Virus record (IMG/VR): IMGVR_UViG_3300044491_000223
Span: 1-39,055 of that record
Length of the DNA stretch: 39,055 nt
DNA from: a virus
Strand: one strand, 5' to 3'
Shown: piece after piece, positions 30,950 to 39,055 of the stretch
Position numbering within the stretch: position 1 is the first letter of the stretch
Layout: each line of letters starts with the position of its first letter
Made by a program: the position numbers and the translations under genes
The notes under the pieces: generated by a model
What the model saw: only the letters and a program-made list of their open reading frames with translations
What the model was told of the DNA's origin: nothing
Databases searched by the model: none

Positions 30950-30957
30950 CTGACCTA

Positions 30958-30963
30958 TATAAT
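30958..30963 (+). promoter_or_regulatory. Possible -10 box TATAAT before the gp43 block
   Basis: CTATATAATAC contains a perfect TATAAT 54 nt before the next ATG, but no clear -35 hexamer. Initiation would fall at the start of the following terminator hairpin, so the transcript could begin with that structure. It is kept as a candidate host-type promoter for the polymerase gene block. Confidence 0.35.
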
Positions 30964-30971
30964 ACACAACC

Positions 30972-30997
30972 AAAGAGACCTCACGGGGTCTCTTTTT
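30972..30997 (+). terminator. Intrinsic terminator after the hsp20 unit
   Basis: A perfect 9-bp stem (AAAGAGACC/GGTCTCTTT) closes on a six-base loop and runs into TTTTTG. It is the second-clearest terminator in the window and separates the hsp20 unit from the gp43 unit. Confidence 0.87.
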
Positions 30998-31011
30998 GTT
31001 TGAGGTAACCT

Positions 31012-31254
31012 ATGAACATGTATGTAAATCTATGCCCTGCCTATGCTGAAAAGAGTGAGACACTTACTCTTGACATTGCACCTGAGGAAATGGATCAATT
31101 TATGCAGTATGTTCACATCCTTGCTGATGAAAAGAACATTACTGCTAGACGCGCCTTTACTGATATGGTAAAGTACACCTATGAAAATCTGATGGAGAAG
31201 AGTTATGAGCGTAAGAATCGTAAGAATGCAAAACGGCGAGGACGTGATCGCTGA
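31012..31254 (+). CDS. Small hypothetical protein, basic C-terminus
   Basis: An 80-residue protein with an N-terminal beta segment (TLTLDIAPEEMDQFMQYVHIL), a helical middle and a strongly basic tail (YERKNRKNAKRRGRDR) that could bind nucleic acid. GAGG lies eight bases before the ATG. It overlaps the next gene by 50 bp. I do not recognise a family. It heads the unit that leads into gp43, so it may be expressed with replication genes. Confidence 0.68.
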   Translation: MNMYVNLCPAYAEKSETLTLDIAPEEMDQFMQYVHILADEKNITARRAFTDMVKYTYENLMEKSYERKNRKNAKRRGRDR

Positions 31255-31618
31255 TGTGTATGAGATGAGGGATGATCGAGAAGGTCCCCCTCTTGCTTAC
31301 AAGTTGGATAAACCATATACTGTTGTGATTCAAGAGAAGCATAACCTGTTTGAAGAACCTTCATACACTGATGAACCAAAAACTTTGGACCAGATTGATA
31401 TTGAGTTCCAAGCATATGTACCTTTCTCTAAGAGTTCGCACATCTATTTGCCTCTTCCATCTGTAACATTCATTTACAACCCTATCGATCAAGTGGTCGA
31501 AAAATATAACGAACTTATTGCTAACAATGCTGAAATTACTGTTGTTGAAGAACGATCCGAGCACGTATCTGATGGGGACGCTGACGGAACTGGACGAGGA
31601 ACCGAGTCTACTACTTGA
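31205..31618 (+). CDS. Sm-fold-like phage protein, paralogue 2
   Basis: A 137-residue protein starting VRIVRMQNGEDVIADVYEM, a strand-turn-strand like LVTGEEILGEV in the protein after uvsW, and closing with IYLPLPSVTFIYNPIDQVVEKYNELI, a strand-strand-helix also shared with it. The last 30 residues are acidic and disordered (SDGDADGTGRG). The NGE(D/E) turn is reminiscent of Sm/LSm barrels. The function is unknown; its place just before DNA polymerase is notable. An ATG seven codons in (MQNGEDV) is an alternative start. Confidence 0.72.
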   Translation: MSVRIVRMQNGEDVIADVYEMRDDREGPPLAYKLDKPYTVVIQEKHNLFEEPSYTDEPKTLDQIDIEFQAYVPFSKSSHIYLPLPSVTFIYNPIDQVVEKYNELIANNAEITVVEERSEHVSDGDADGTGRGTESTT

Positions 31619-31769
31619 AAACTGTTTTCGAGTAGCACCTGATGGAACTCTTAGCGTCTTCCCTCTACACACAGACCAAAGAGATGTCTTCTTGACTTCC
31701 GACCTGATCTTTACTATACTGGACCCATCCACTGCTCTGGTGGATCAGTATAAATCGATGGTTAGTTGA
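31572..31769 (+). CDS. Truncated Sm-fold-like protein, paralogue 3
   Basis: A 65-residue protein whose body PSLLLENCFRVAPDG...DVFLTSDLIFTILDPSTALVDQYKSMV lines up with the second half of the preceding gene (PPLAYKLDKPYTV...IYLPLPSVTFIYNPIDQVVEKYNELI). The first strand pair is missing, so it looks like a shortened tandem copy. It overlaps the preceding gene by 47 bases and gp43 by TGATG. The frame is open 18 codons further upstream with other ATGs, but those would lie deeper in the preceding gene. It may form mixed rings with its paralogue (inference). Confidence 0.62.
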   Translation: MGTLTELDEEPSLLLENCFRVAPDGTLSVFPLHTDQRDVFLTSDLIFTILDPSTALVDQYKSMVS

Positions 31770-34270
31770 TGAAGTTTTACACGGATGTAATTCTACTCGG
31801 TGATGTTATCCTTTATCGGGGATACGAAAACGGAGAACCCGTTGAGTATCGAGAGAAGTGCCGTCCTACCCTGTACTTTGTACCTGACAATCAGAACAAA
31901 GAGTCTAAGTTCAAGACTCTTGATGGTAGATATGCACATCCTAAACGCTTTGATGGTGCTAGGGATGCTCGTAAGTTTATCGATCAGTATACTGATGTTG
32001 ATGGGATGGAAGTGCATGGATATGACAGGTTCGTGTATCAATTTATCGCTGATAAATTCCCTGATGAAATTCGTTTCGATATGAACGCGATGAAGATCTA
32101 TACGATTGACATCGAAGTTGGTTGTGACAATGGATTCCCCTCAGTAGAGGCGTGTCAGGAGGAGATTCTTTGTATTACTATCAAGAATCTTGCCACCAAG
32201 GAGGTGATAACTTGGGGTACTAGGGAGTTTACACCGAAGGACACAGAGTATCGTGTCTTTTGGAAGGAAGTGGAGATGTTGGAAGACTTCCATTCGTGGT
32301 GGTCACAAAACACTCCTGATATTATTACTGGTTGGAATTGCAACTTGTATGATATTCCTTACATCTGTCGTCGATTTGAACGGGTGCTAGGGGAGACGTG
32401 GAAAAAGTCACTCTCCCCATGGAACCGTGTGATTGAACGTGAGATTACTATGATGGGTCGCACTCAGATCGCTTATGACATTAGTGGTGTGACAATTCTA
32501 GACTATCTAGATCTGTATAAGAAGTTCACCTATTCTGCACAGGAATCATATCGTCTAGATCACATTGCAAATGTAGAACTAGGTCAAGCAAAGATCGATC
32601 ATAGTGAGTATGAGAACTTCAAAGAGTTCTATACTAAGGATTGGCAGAAGTTTGTTGAGTATAACATCGTTGACGTAGAACTCGTTGACCGTCTAGAAGA
32701 CAAGATGAAACTCATTGAACTGGCACTGACTCTTGCGTATGATGCTAAGGTTAATCTCAGTGATGTTTACTCTCAGGTTAGGATGTGGGATACCCTCATC
32801 TATAATGACTTGAAGCAACGCAACATTGTGGTTCCACCTAAGATCTCTACGCAGAAGAATGATCAGTATGCTGGTGCATATGTCAAAGAACCTATACCAG
32901 GTGCTTACGATTGGGTAGTATCGTTTGACCTTAACTCTCTATACCCTCACCTTATCATGCAATACAACATCTCACCAGAAACTCTGGTAGAGAGGCGTCA
33001 CCCAACAGTGACTGTTGATAAGTTGCTTAATAAGGAAGTTGAGATTGATGGAAAGTATGCTGTGTGTGCCAATGGTGCTCAGTATCGTAAAGACATACAT
33101 GGTTTCCTACCCGAAATGATGCAAAGGATCTACGATGAACGGACCATATACAAGAAGAGAATGCTTCACGCTAAGCAAGCTCTTGAAAATGCCACCACAC
33201 CTAAGGAAACCTTGGCATTACAAAAGGATATTGCAAGATATACCAATATCCAAATGGCAAGAAAGATCCAACTCAACTCTGCCTATGGTGCCATTGGAAA
33301 CCAATACTTCCGATACTTCAATCTGGCAAATGCTGAGGCGATTACTCTCTCGGGGCAAGTAAGTATTCGATGGATTGAGTCTGATGTCAACAGATACCTA
33401 AATAAAATATTGCAAACTGAGGGAGAAGATTATGTCATTGCATCTGACACTGACTCAATCTATCTTAATCTTGGACCTCTTGTTACTAAATTTCTTGGTA
33501 GTAAGTCTGACGATAAAGCAGCAACTGTTTCCTTACTTGATAAGGTATGCCAAGAAAAATTGGAACCTTTTATTGAACGTTCATATCAAAACCTGGCAAC
33601 GTATGTTTCAGCGTATGATCAAAAGATGCAAATGAAACGTGAGAACATCGCTGATCGTGGTATCTGGACTGCCAAGAAGCGATATATCTTACATGTATGG
33701 GATAGTGAGGGAGTTCGATACGAGAAACCCAAACTCAAAATCATGGGCATTGAAGCAGTCAAGTCATCTACTCCTGCACCTTGTCGTACAGCAATTAAGG
33801 ATGCTCTTAATGTTGTTATGAGTGGTACTGAGGAAGATATCCAAAAGTTTATTGCAAAATTTCGTCGTGACTTTGAGAGTCTTCCGTTGGAAGACATTGC
33901 ATTCCCACGTAGTTGTAATAACATAGGGAAGTTCTCTTCACCCACAGGAATATATGGTAAAGGATGCCCCATGCATGTGAGGGGTTCTTTGTTGTATAAT
34001 TATTACTGTAAGAAGTTGAAGATCTCCCACAAGTATCCTCTGATTCAAGAGGGAGAGAAGATCAAGTACATCTATCTACGAAAACCTAATAGGATGGGGG
34101 AGAATGTTATTTCATTCTTCCAGACTCTACCCAAAGAGTTTGATGTCCATGGTTCAGTTGACTATGATGAGCAATTTACCAAGTCTTTCCTCAGTCCTGT
34201 CAAGGTTGTTCTTGATGCTGTTGGTTGGACACCTGAAAAACGTAACACTTTGGAGTTTTTATTCGGATGA
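31769..34270 (+). CDS. 43: DNA polymerase gp43 (family B)
   Basis: This is the replicative polymerase with 3'-5' exonuclease. The 833 residues match cyanophage gp43 and are shorter than T4 (898). Exonuclease motif I is YTIDIEV with Asp114/Glu116; polymerase motif A is FDLNSLYP with the catalytic Asp at 387; motif B is [13 protein letters not shown] near 505; motif C is SDTDSIYL with Asp560 and Asp562. The C-terminus ends TLEFLFG, a likely clamp-binding tail as in T4. A TTG lies one codon upstream, but ATG overlapping the previous stop is preferred. No intron or intein is present. Confidence 0.97.
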   Translation: MKFYTDVILLGDVILYRGYENGEPVEYREKCRPTLYFVPDNQNKESKFKTLDGRYAHPKRFDGARDARKFIDQYTDVDGMEVHGYDRFVYQFIADKFPDEIRFDMNAMKIYTIDIEVGCDNGFPSVEACQEEILCITIKNLATKEVITWGTREFTPKDTEYRVFWKEVEMLEDFHSWWSQNTPDIITGWNCNLYDIPYICRRFERVLGETWKKSLSPWNRVIEREITMMGRTQIAYDISGVTILDYLDLYKKFTYSAQESYRLDHIANVELGQAKIDHSEYENFKEFYTKDWQKFVEYNIVDVELVDRLEDKMKLIELALTLAYDAKVNLSDVYSQVRMWDTLIYNDLKQRNIVVPPKISTQKNDQYAGAYVKEPIPGAYDWVVSFDLNSLYPHLIMQYNISPETLVERRHPTVTVDKLLNKEVEIDGKYAVCANGAQYRKDIHGFLPEMMQRIYDERTIYKKRMLHAKQALENATTPKETLALQKDIARYTNIQMARKIQLNSAYGAIGNQYFRYFNLANAEAITLSGQVSIRWIESDVNRYLNKILQTEGEDYVIASDTDSIYLNLGPLVTKFLGSKSDDKAATVSLLDKVCQEKLEPFIERSYQNLATYVSAYDQKMQMKRENIADRGIWTAKKRYILHVWDSEGVRYEKPKLKIMGIEAVKSSTPAPCRTAIKDALNVVMSGTEEDIQKFIAKFRRDFESLPLEDIAFPRSCNNIGKFSSPTGIYGKGCPMHVRGSLLYNYYCKKLKISHKYPLIQEGEKIKYIYLRKPNRMGENVISFFQTLPKEFDVHGSVDYDEQFTKSFLSPVKVVLDAVGWTPEKRNTLEFLFG

Positions 34271-35283
34271 GTTTTCTTAACGATGTAGTCAAGGAGATTG
34301 GCAATGAGTATGCTGGCGTTGTCAGCGAAGGGGTTGCTGCTGGCGATGTTACATCTTTTGTTGATACTGGGTGTTATCTATTTAACGCCGTGGTTTCTGG
34401 TTCTATTTTTGGAGGAGTGCCTTCCAACAAAATTACGGCTATTGCTGGTGAGTCAAGCACGGGAAAGACTTTTTTTACTCTTAGTATCGTTCGTAACTTT
34501 CTTGACTCTGATCCTGATGCTGGATGCATTTATTTTGAGTCCGAGTCTGCAATTTCTCGCGACATGATTGAGAGTCGTAATATTGATTCCAATCGTATGA
34601 TGATTGTTCCTGTTGTTACAGTGCAAGAGTTTCGTACCCAAGCAATCAAGATCATTGATAAGTATTTGGATCAGAAACCTGAGGACCGTAAACCTTTAAT
34701 GTTTTGTTTAGATTCTCTTGGTATGCTTTCAACAACCAAGGAAGTTCAAGACGCTACTGACGGTAAAGAAACTCGTGACATGACACGAGCACAGATTGTA
34801 AAGTCTATCTTTCGTGTGTTGACCTTGAAACTGGGTAAGGCAAACGTTCCTATGATCGTGACAAACCATACTTATGATGTGGTTGGTGCCTATGTGCCAA
34901 TGAAAGAAATGGGTGGTGGTAGTGGACTAAAATACGCTGCATCCTCTATAATTTACCTAAGCAAATCAAAGGAGAAAGACGGCGACAAGAAAGTGATTGG
35001 CAACATTATCAAGTGTGAGACTAAAAAGTCTCGATTTACCCGAGAGAATGCTAAGGTTGAGACTAGACTTTTTTATGATGAACGTGGACTTGACAAGTAT
35101 TATGGACTACTGGAACTGGGTGAGAAGCATGGAGTCTTCGAGCGCATTGGGAATCGTTACAAGACTGATTCTGGGAATGTATATCCTAAGGTTATCCTTG
35201 CCAACCCCGAGAAATATTTTACAGAAGAAGTGATGGCAAAACTAGAAGAAGCAGCACACAAGGAGTTTACCTATGGATCATGA
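34267..35283 (+). CDS. uvsX: RecA-like recombinase UvsX
   Basis: UvsX forms filaments on single-stranded DNA and catalyses strand exchange, feeding recombination-dependent replication with UvsY. The 338 residues (T4 391) begin near the core; Walker A is GESSTGKT at 61-68, a probable catalytic Glu lies in YFESESAI, and Walker B is [12 protein letters not shown] near 145, followed by [20 protein letters not shown], the L2-like region. It is coupled to gp43 by ATGA and overlaps the next gene by 11 bases. Confidence 0.96.
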   Translation: MSFLNDVVKEIGNEYAGVVSEGVAAGDVTSFVDTGCYLFNAVVSGSIFGGVPSNKITAIAGESSTGKTFFTLSIVRNFLDSDPDAGCIYFESESAISRDMIESRNIDSNRMMIVPVVTVQEFRTQAIKIIDKYLDQKPEDRKPLMFCLDSLGMLSTTKEVQDATDGKETRDMTRAQIVKSIFRVLTLKLGKANVPMIVTNHTYDVVGAYVPMKEMGGGSGLKYAASSIIYLSKSKEKDGDKKVIGNIIKCETKKSRFTRENAKVETRLFYDERGLDKYYGLLELGEKHGVFERIGNRYKTDSGNVYPKVILANPEKYFTEEVMAKLEEAAHKEFTYGS

Positions 35284-35836
35284 TTATTTTATTAAAATTT
35301 ATGATGACGTTCTAGACGAGAACCTCATCAAGAACATCATGGAGTCTTCCCGAGATGTTGATTGGGAATATTGGGATCGTGGTGGAAGACCACAGTTTCA
35401 TCAGTTCAACGTGACTGAGTATGCTCAGGACAATGCAGATTCCATCTGGGCTAAGATCCACAATCGACTGATTGAGGCAATCAAAGATGTCTCTGAGCGA
35501 TACATGGAAGACACTGATTGTAAGTCAGCATGGCCAGCAGAGAACGCATTAGAACAGATTCGTTTGAAGAAGTATGTTGCCGAAGATGGTGATCGTTTTG
35601 ATCCTCATGTTGATGTGGGTGATCATAGCAGTGCTCGTAGGTTCCTTGCTCTATTCTTCTACCTCAATGATGTTGACGAAGGGGGAGAAACGTGGTTTAC
35701 TAAGATGGGAATCAAAGTAAAACCAAAAGCAGGTCGCTGTCTTATCTTCCCTCCTACTTGGACCTATCCCCACGCAGGACTACCACCACTTAATACTAAC
35801 AAATACATTATTGGCACCTATCTCCACTACATTTAA
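35273..35836 (+). CDS. 2OG-Fe(II) oxygenase, prolyl 4-hydroxylase type (third of three)
   Basis: A 187-residue oxygenase with the classic P4H layout: His112 and Asp114 in FDPHVDVGD, then [15 protein letters not shown], the strand [13 protein letters not shown], distal His167 in WTYPHAG and Lys177 as the 2-oxoglutarate ligand, typical of prolyl 4-hydroxylases. The target is unknown; a virion or host protein is possible. It lies between uvsX and gp41 and overlaps both, so it is produced with the replication proteins. Confidence 0.9.
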   Translation: MDHDYFIKIYDDVLDENLIKNIMESSRDVDWEYWDRGGRPQFHQFNVTEYAQDNADSIWAKIHNRLIEAIKDVSERYMEDTDCKSAWPAENALEQIRLKKYVAEDGDRFDPHVDVGDHSSARRFLALFFYLNDVDEGGETWFTKMGIKVKPKAGRCLIFPPTWTYPHAGLPPLNTNKYIIGTYLHYI

Positions 35837-37218
35837 TGCAAAAGATCGAAGAAATTGCTCTCAGTAAACTTATACGTGATGATAATTACTGTCGATCTGT
35901 ACTACCTTTTTTAAAGGATGAATACTTTGACAGTCAACCACATCAAGTATTGTTTCACGAGATCAATGATTATGTGACAGAGTATAATCAAATCCCAGAG
36001 ACTACTGCTCTCAAAATTGAGATCGAGAAGAGGAGGGATTTGAGTGCAGAGATTATCAAGGACATCGAAGACTTTCTTGATACTAAGATTGATGACACCA
36101 CATACAATGAAGAGTGGTTGTATACGACCACAGAAAAGTGGTGCAAAGAACGTGCTATATATCTTGCCCTGATGGAATCTATTAAGATTGCTGATGGACA
36201 GGATAAATCACGAACCAAAGATGCTATTCCCCACATCATGGCGGAAGCACTTGGTACATGTTTTGATGATACTGTTGGCCACGACTACTTACTAGACTCA
36301 GATGATCGCTACGACTTCTACCACAAGCAGGAAGACAAACTCCCATTCGATTTGGAATATCTTAACAAGATTACCAAAGGTGGTCTCCCTAGCAAGACTC
36401 TCAACATCGCTCTTGCTGGAACGGGTGTCGGGAAAAGTTTATTCATGTGCCATATGGCTAGTGCCGCCCTCTTGCAAGGCAAAAACGTACTCTATATTAC
36501 ACTTGAAATGGCAGAGGAGAAGATTGCTGAACGAATTGACGCAAACGTCCTGGACGTTAACATCAAACAACTCTCCGATCCGTTATTCACCAAACAACAA
36601 TTCCGATCCAAAGTAGATAAGGTTGCTGCACAAACTCAGGGTCGTCTAGTTATCAAAGAATATCCTACTGCTTCTGCTCACGTCAATCACTTCAAGTCTC
36701 TCTTGAATGAACTGAGTATGAAGCGTGGATTCGCTCCTGATATCATCTTCATTGACTACCTAAACATCTGCGCCTCTGCACGTTATAAGAACGCTGTGGT
36801 AAACTCTTACACTTACGTCAAATCCATTGCAGAAGAACTGCGTGGTCTTGCTGTTGAGATGGACGTGCCTATTGTATCTGCCACCCAGACTACACGTTCT
36901 GGATTTGGTAGTTCTGATGTTGATCTTCAAGATACATCTGAGTCTTTCGGTCTTCCTGCTACCGCTGATCTAATGATTGCTCTCATTTCCACAGAGGAGT
37001 TGGAGCAAATGGGACAGATTATGGTTAAGCAATTGAAGAATAGATACAATGATGTGAATATGAATAAAAGATTCATCATAGGTATTGACAGAGCGAAGAT
37101 GAGACTGTATGATTGTGATCAGTCCGAACAAGACAATATTCTTGACTCTGGTCAAGACATTGAGGATAAGATCCTCGAACACAAACCCCAAAGTAAATTT
37201 GATTCCTGGCAAGTATGA
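35836..37218 (+). CDS. 41: Replicative DNA helicase gp41 (DnaB-like)
   Basis: gp41 is the hexameric 5'-3' helicase of the replication fork, which works with primase gp61. At 460 residues (T4 475) it has an N-terminal helical domain with YNQIPETTALKIEIE, Walker A AGTGVGKS around 194-201, a following ITLEMAEEKIAERIDAN, Walker B with FIDYLN near 305 and SATQTTRSGFG motif H4. The start overlaps the previous stop (TAATG). gp61 is not in the window. Confidence 0.96.
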   Translation: MQKIEEIALSKLIRDDNYCRSVLPFLKDEYFDSQPHQVLFHEINDYVTEYNQIPETTALKIEIEKRRDLSAEIIKDIEDFLDTKIDDTTYNEEWLYTTTEKWCKERAIYLALMESIKIADGQDKSRTKDAIPHIMAEALGTCFDDTVGHDYLLDSDDRYDFYHKQEDKLPFDLEYLNKITKGGLPSKTLNIALAGTGVGKSLFMCHMASAALLQGKNVLYITLEMAEEKIAERIDANVLDVNIKQLSDPLFTKQQFRSKVDKVAAQTQGRLVIKEYPTASAHVNHFKSLLNELSMKRGFAPDIIFIDYLNICASARYKNAVVNSYTYVKSIAEELRGLAVEMDVPIVSATQTTRSGFGSSDVDLQDTSESFGLPATADLMIALISTEELEQMGQIMVKQLKNRYNDVNMNKRFIIGIDRAKMRLYDCDQSEQDNILDSGQDIEDKILEHKPQSKFDSWQV

Positions 37219-37886
37219 CCGATTCCGCTAACCAAAGATCCCGTAACAACAATGTTGATGTTGATTTCGGTGGTAACGACGCTGCATCAGCAGCAGCAGA
37301 ACAACTTTCTAATGCTGCTCAGGATATCAAGGAAGGTATGGAAACCAACCTTGAAGATATGCAAGAGGATACTCCTCAAACACCTGAGGATTTCATCAAT
37401 AAGAAAGGGTTCAATGCCTGGGTTACTGCTGAAAAGATTAAAGAGAAAGAAGCAGAGAAGAACAAAAAGAAAGATGAGCGTTTTCGTGTAGATCTAGATA
37501 AGTATCTACACTTTGCTGATGATACATGCTCAGGACCAAGTAAAGATCAGACTAAGTATATCGAACGCCTTCGTCAACTGCATGAGGAGGGTGTCAACAT
37601 TGCTCGTCTTGATACTGCTGCTGCTGGTCTGTCTGCTGAGTCTGGTGAGTTCATGGAGATTGTTAAGAAGTTGAAGTTCCAAGGTAAACCTTGGAATGAT
37701 GCTAACAAAGAGCATCTGGTCAAAGAACTTGGTGACATCATGTGGTATGCTGCTCAGGCATGTCTCGCTCTTGACGTTACTATGGATCATGTTCTTTATG
37801 TCAACTCTCTGAAACTGGCAGCACGTTACTCCGAAGGTAGTTTCTCTATCGAAGAATCTGAGAATCGCGTAGCAGGCGATATCTAA
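37215..37886 (+). CDS. MazG-like nucleotide pyrophosphohydrolase with a long N-terminal extension
   Basis: The C-terminal half is an all-alpha NTP pyrophosphatase domain of the MazG type: AAGLSAESGEFMEIVKKLKF with Glu142, Glu145 and Glu149 region, then KELGDIMWYAAQACLALDV with Glu171 and Asp174, the usual metal-binding set. Such enzymes hydrolyse NTPs or dNTPs, and cyanophage MazG proteins have been linked to nucleotide-pool or alarmone control. The first 90 residues are low complexity (Asn/Asp/Ala, then Lys/Glu-rich coil), unusual for the family. It is coupled to gp41. Total length is 223. Confidence 0.85.
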   Translation: MTDSANQRSRNNNVDVDFGGNDAASAAAEQLSNAAQDIKEGMETNLEDMQEDTPQTPEDFINKKGFNAWVTAEKIKEKEAEKNKKKDERFRVDLDKYLHFADDTCSGPSKDQTKYIERLRQLHEEGVNIARLDTAAAGLSAESGEFMEIVKKLKFQGKPWNDANKEHLVKELGDIMWYAAQACLALDVTMDHVLYVNSLKLAARYSEGSFSIEESENRVAGDI

Positions 37887-38110
37887 TGCTCTCCCTCTGG
37901 ATCCACTTGCGAGCATTCTTTGCTGTTGTAGTTGTTGGTTGTGCTCAACCTGTCAACTGGCAGCATTGCTATCGAGTGGACCAGTGGTTGCTACCAGAGA
38001 TCGTACAGGGTTATAGACTGTGGACTGGGGAAGAAACACCATATCAGAATGAAAGAGATTATCTAAATAGTTTGGATAATCAGTGCCTAGAAGATGGCAA
38101 GATCGATTAA
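37886..38110 (+). CDS. Small lipoprotein-like or membrane protein
   Basis: A 74-residue protein with a hydrophobic N-terminus LSLWIHLRAFFAVVVVGC followed by AQP, which resembles a lipoprotein signal with the lipobox VVGC and Cys19 as the modified residue. The mature part has two more cysteines and several Trp residues. If processed it would be a short outer-membrane lipoprotein; otherwise a single-span protein. It starts on the overlap TAATG of the MazG gene. No family recognised. Confidence 0.62.
   Translation: MLSLWIHLRAFFAVVVVGCAQPVNWQHCYRVDQWLLPEIVQGYRLWTGEETPYQNERDYLNSLDNQCLEDGKID
38063..38069 (+). promoter_or_regulatory. Candidate late box CTAAATA before the last gene
   Basis: CTAAATAG lies inside the end of the preceding gene, 31 nt before the next ATG, the same spacing as for gp20 and gp67-like. 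It could begin a late transcript for the last gene, but coding sequence alone could also produce the string. Confidence 0.33.
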
Positions 38111-39055
38111 AGAAGCATGGGATGACTACAAACGTCATTACCAAAAAGGATTTGAGATTGTATCTAAGAAAGAGATCGTTGTATACGATGGTGCTCAGAG
38201 TAAAACAAAGGTAGGAGTTATCGCTAAGGGTGATGGTGTTCATGTTAAACCCATCAAAGGTGGTAACTACCAGGCCAGAATAGAAGTCTTGTATCAGAAT
38301 GACAAGTCGGGGTGGATCTCTACTCCTTTGTTAGGCAAACCTAGGTCTGCCACAGGTAAGAAGAAGATGCCTGAGTTAAAACCTCAGGCGTTTGACATTC
38401 CTATGGATACTAAGATGTCTTTTGATACTTACTATAAGAAAGTCATCGCTGCTATTAAGAAAAGGGATGATCTTCAACTGGTAATCAAAGAGTATCTAAT
38501 TGAACTAACGGATTTTTGTATGGAGCATGGTGCTACTGAGAAGAAGGAACTACTTAAAGCATATGCAGACTTAGCAGCATCAGAATACATTGATATTATG
38601 AATAACGTGGAGAAAGATTTCTCTGAGATTACTGCTCCACTATGTGTATTGGAACGTGGTGCTGCTGACTTAGATAAACTAGGGTATGGTAGGTTAAATA
38701 AGAAGAATGCACAGGTGTTCCTACCTGCTGCTGGTAATGAACCACTGATTGACTTTGTTATATTTGATGAGGAAAATACGTCATACCCCTTCTCCGTTAA
38801 GAAGATCAGTAAGACAACTAACGTAGTTAAACCTCAGGATATTATTTCTCTTATCAATAAGAAACAGATTGATGGTAAGAGAGATGATTGGGTTGAGAAA
38901 TATAAGAAGACTGTTGAGTTTAAGATCTTAGAAGTTCTTGCTGAGAACAAAGTGAAGGATGGTTCTTTCCTTGCACTGGAAGTGATTGCTAAGGATTTAA
39001 AATTAAAAAAGAAACTACCTGATGGTGTAGTTAAGAATATCGATGCCCTGGTCAA
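38094..39055 (+). CDS. Hypothetical protein, 3'-truncated by the window edge
   Basis: A frame begins with ATG 17 bases before the end of the preceding gene and stays open to the end of the window, giving at least 320 residues. The N-terminal 100 residues are basic and beta rich (SKKEIVVYDGAQSKTKVGVIAKGDGVHVKP); the rest is mixed and Lys rich, with helical blocks such as SEYIDIMNNVEKDFSEI and VEKYKKTVEFKILEVLAENK. I see no catalytic motif and no signal peptide. A late-type box upstream would fit a virion or packaging role, but no family is recognised. Confidence 0.85.
   Translation, partial: MARSIKEAWDDYKRHYQKGFEIVSKKEIVVYDGAQSKTKVGVIAKGDGVHVKPIKGGNYQARIEVLYQNDKSGWISTPLLGKPRSATGKKKMPELKPQAFDIPMDTKMSFDTYYKKVIAAIKKRDDLQLVIKEYLIELTDFCMEHGATEKKELLKAYADLAASEYIDIMNNVEKDFSEITAPLCVLERGAADLDKLGYGRLNKKNAQVFLPAAGNEPLIDFVIFDEENTSYPFSVKKISKTTNVVKPQDIISLINKKQIDGKRDDWVEKYKKTVEFKILEVLAENKVKDGSFLALEVIAKDLKLKKKLPDGVVKNIDALV

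Noticed and set aside
31769-34270. Intron, intein or homing endonuclease in gp43, a frequent site in phages
   Set aside because: All polymerase motifs follow in one continuous frame of normal length with no extra domain.
1-39055. CRISPR array, integrase, transposon or lysogeny module
   Set aside because: No regularly spaced repeats, recombinase motifs or terminal inverted repeats were seen on reading both strands.

Overview
The window looks like about 39 kb of a T4-like myovirus genome of the marine cyanophage type. The virion and replication genes are recognisably T4-family: gp18-19-20-67-21-22-23-3, uvsY, uvsW, gp55, gp47/46, gp45/44/62, regA, gp43, uvsX and gp41. The accessory genes are those typical of phages of marine Synechococcus or Prochlorococcus: speD, a CobS-like AAA+ ATPase, a NodU/CmcH-type carbamoyltransferase, Hsp20, a DUF3110-like protein, MazG and several 2OG-Fe(II) oxygenases. 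No photosynthesis gene lies in the window, so the host is inferred. Genes are tightly packed, often with ATGA/TGATG overlaps. No gene-free stretch reaches 300 bases (longest 151), and no tRNA, rRNA, CRISPR array, transposon or intron was seen.

Layout. (1) Bases 1-8443 hold the head/tail block: tail sheath (5' end cut by the window), tail tube, portal, gp67-like core protein, prohead protease, scaffold and major capsid protein, closed by a strong terminator. (2) Bases 8486-11851 hold three very small ORFs, gp3, uvsY, uvsW and an Sm-fold-like protein. (3) Bases 11905-15978 hold the late sigma factor gp55 behind a host-type promoter and hairpin leader, then gp47/gp46 and speD. (4) Bases 16016-19353 hold a two-gene module: an HEVGH metallopeptidase/VWA protein and a MoxR/CobS-type AAA+ ATPase, each behind its own TATACT box. 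(5) Bases 19353-27214 hold the sliding clamp, clamp loader and regA, interleaved with two 2OG oxygenases, a D12-class adenine methylase, DUF3310, a carbamoyltransferase and unknown genes. (6) Bases 27206-30158 hold an envelope-directed island: three plus-strand genes with membrane segments converge on three minus-strand genes with signal peptides. (7) Bases 30246-39055 hold hsp20, small genes including two Sm-fold-like proteins, gp43, uvsX, a third 2OG oxygenase, gp41, MazG, a lipoprotein-like gene and a 3'-truncated gene.

How it fits together. gp43, gp45, gp44/62 and gp41 form the replisome. UvsX/Y/W and gp46/47 run recombination-dependent replication. gp55, with the sliding clamp as activator in T4, would direct late transcription from TATAAATA/CATAAATA boxes, and probably from a CTAAATA variant, that precede virion genes and the envelope island. 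Host-type boxes (TATAAT, TATACT) precede gp55, the VWA/AAA+ pair and the gp43 block, which suggests an early/middle class read by host sigma-70. The least described parts are the VWA-peptidase/AAA+ pair, the convergent envelope island and the three dispersed Sm-fold-like paralogues.
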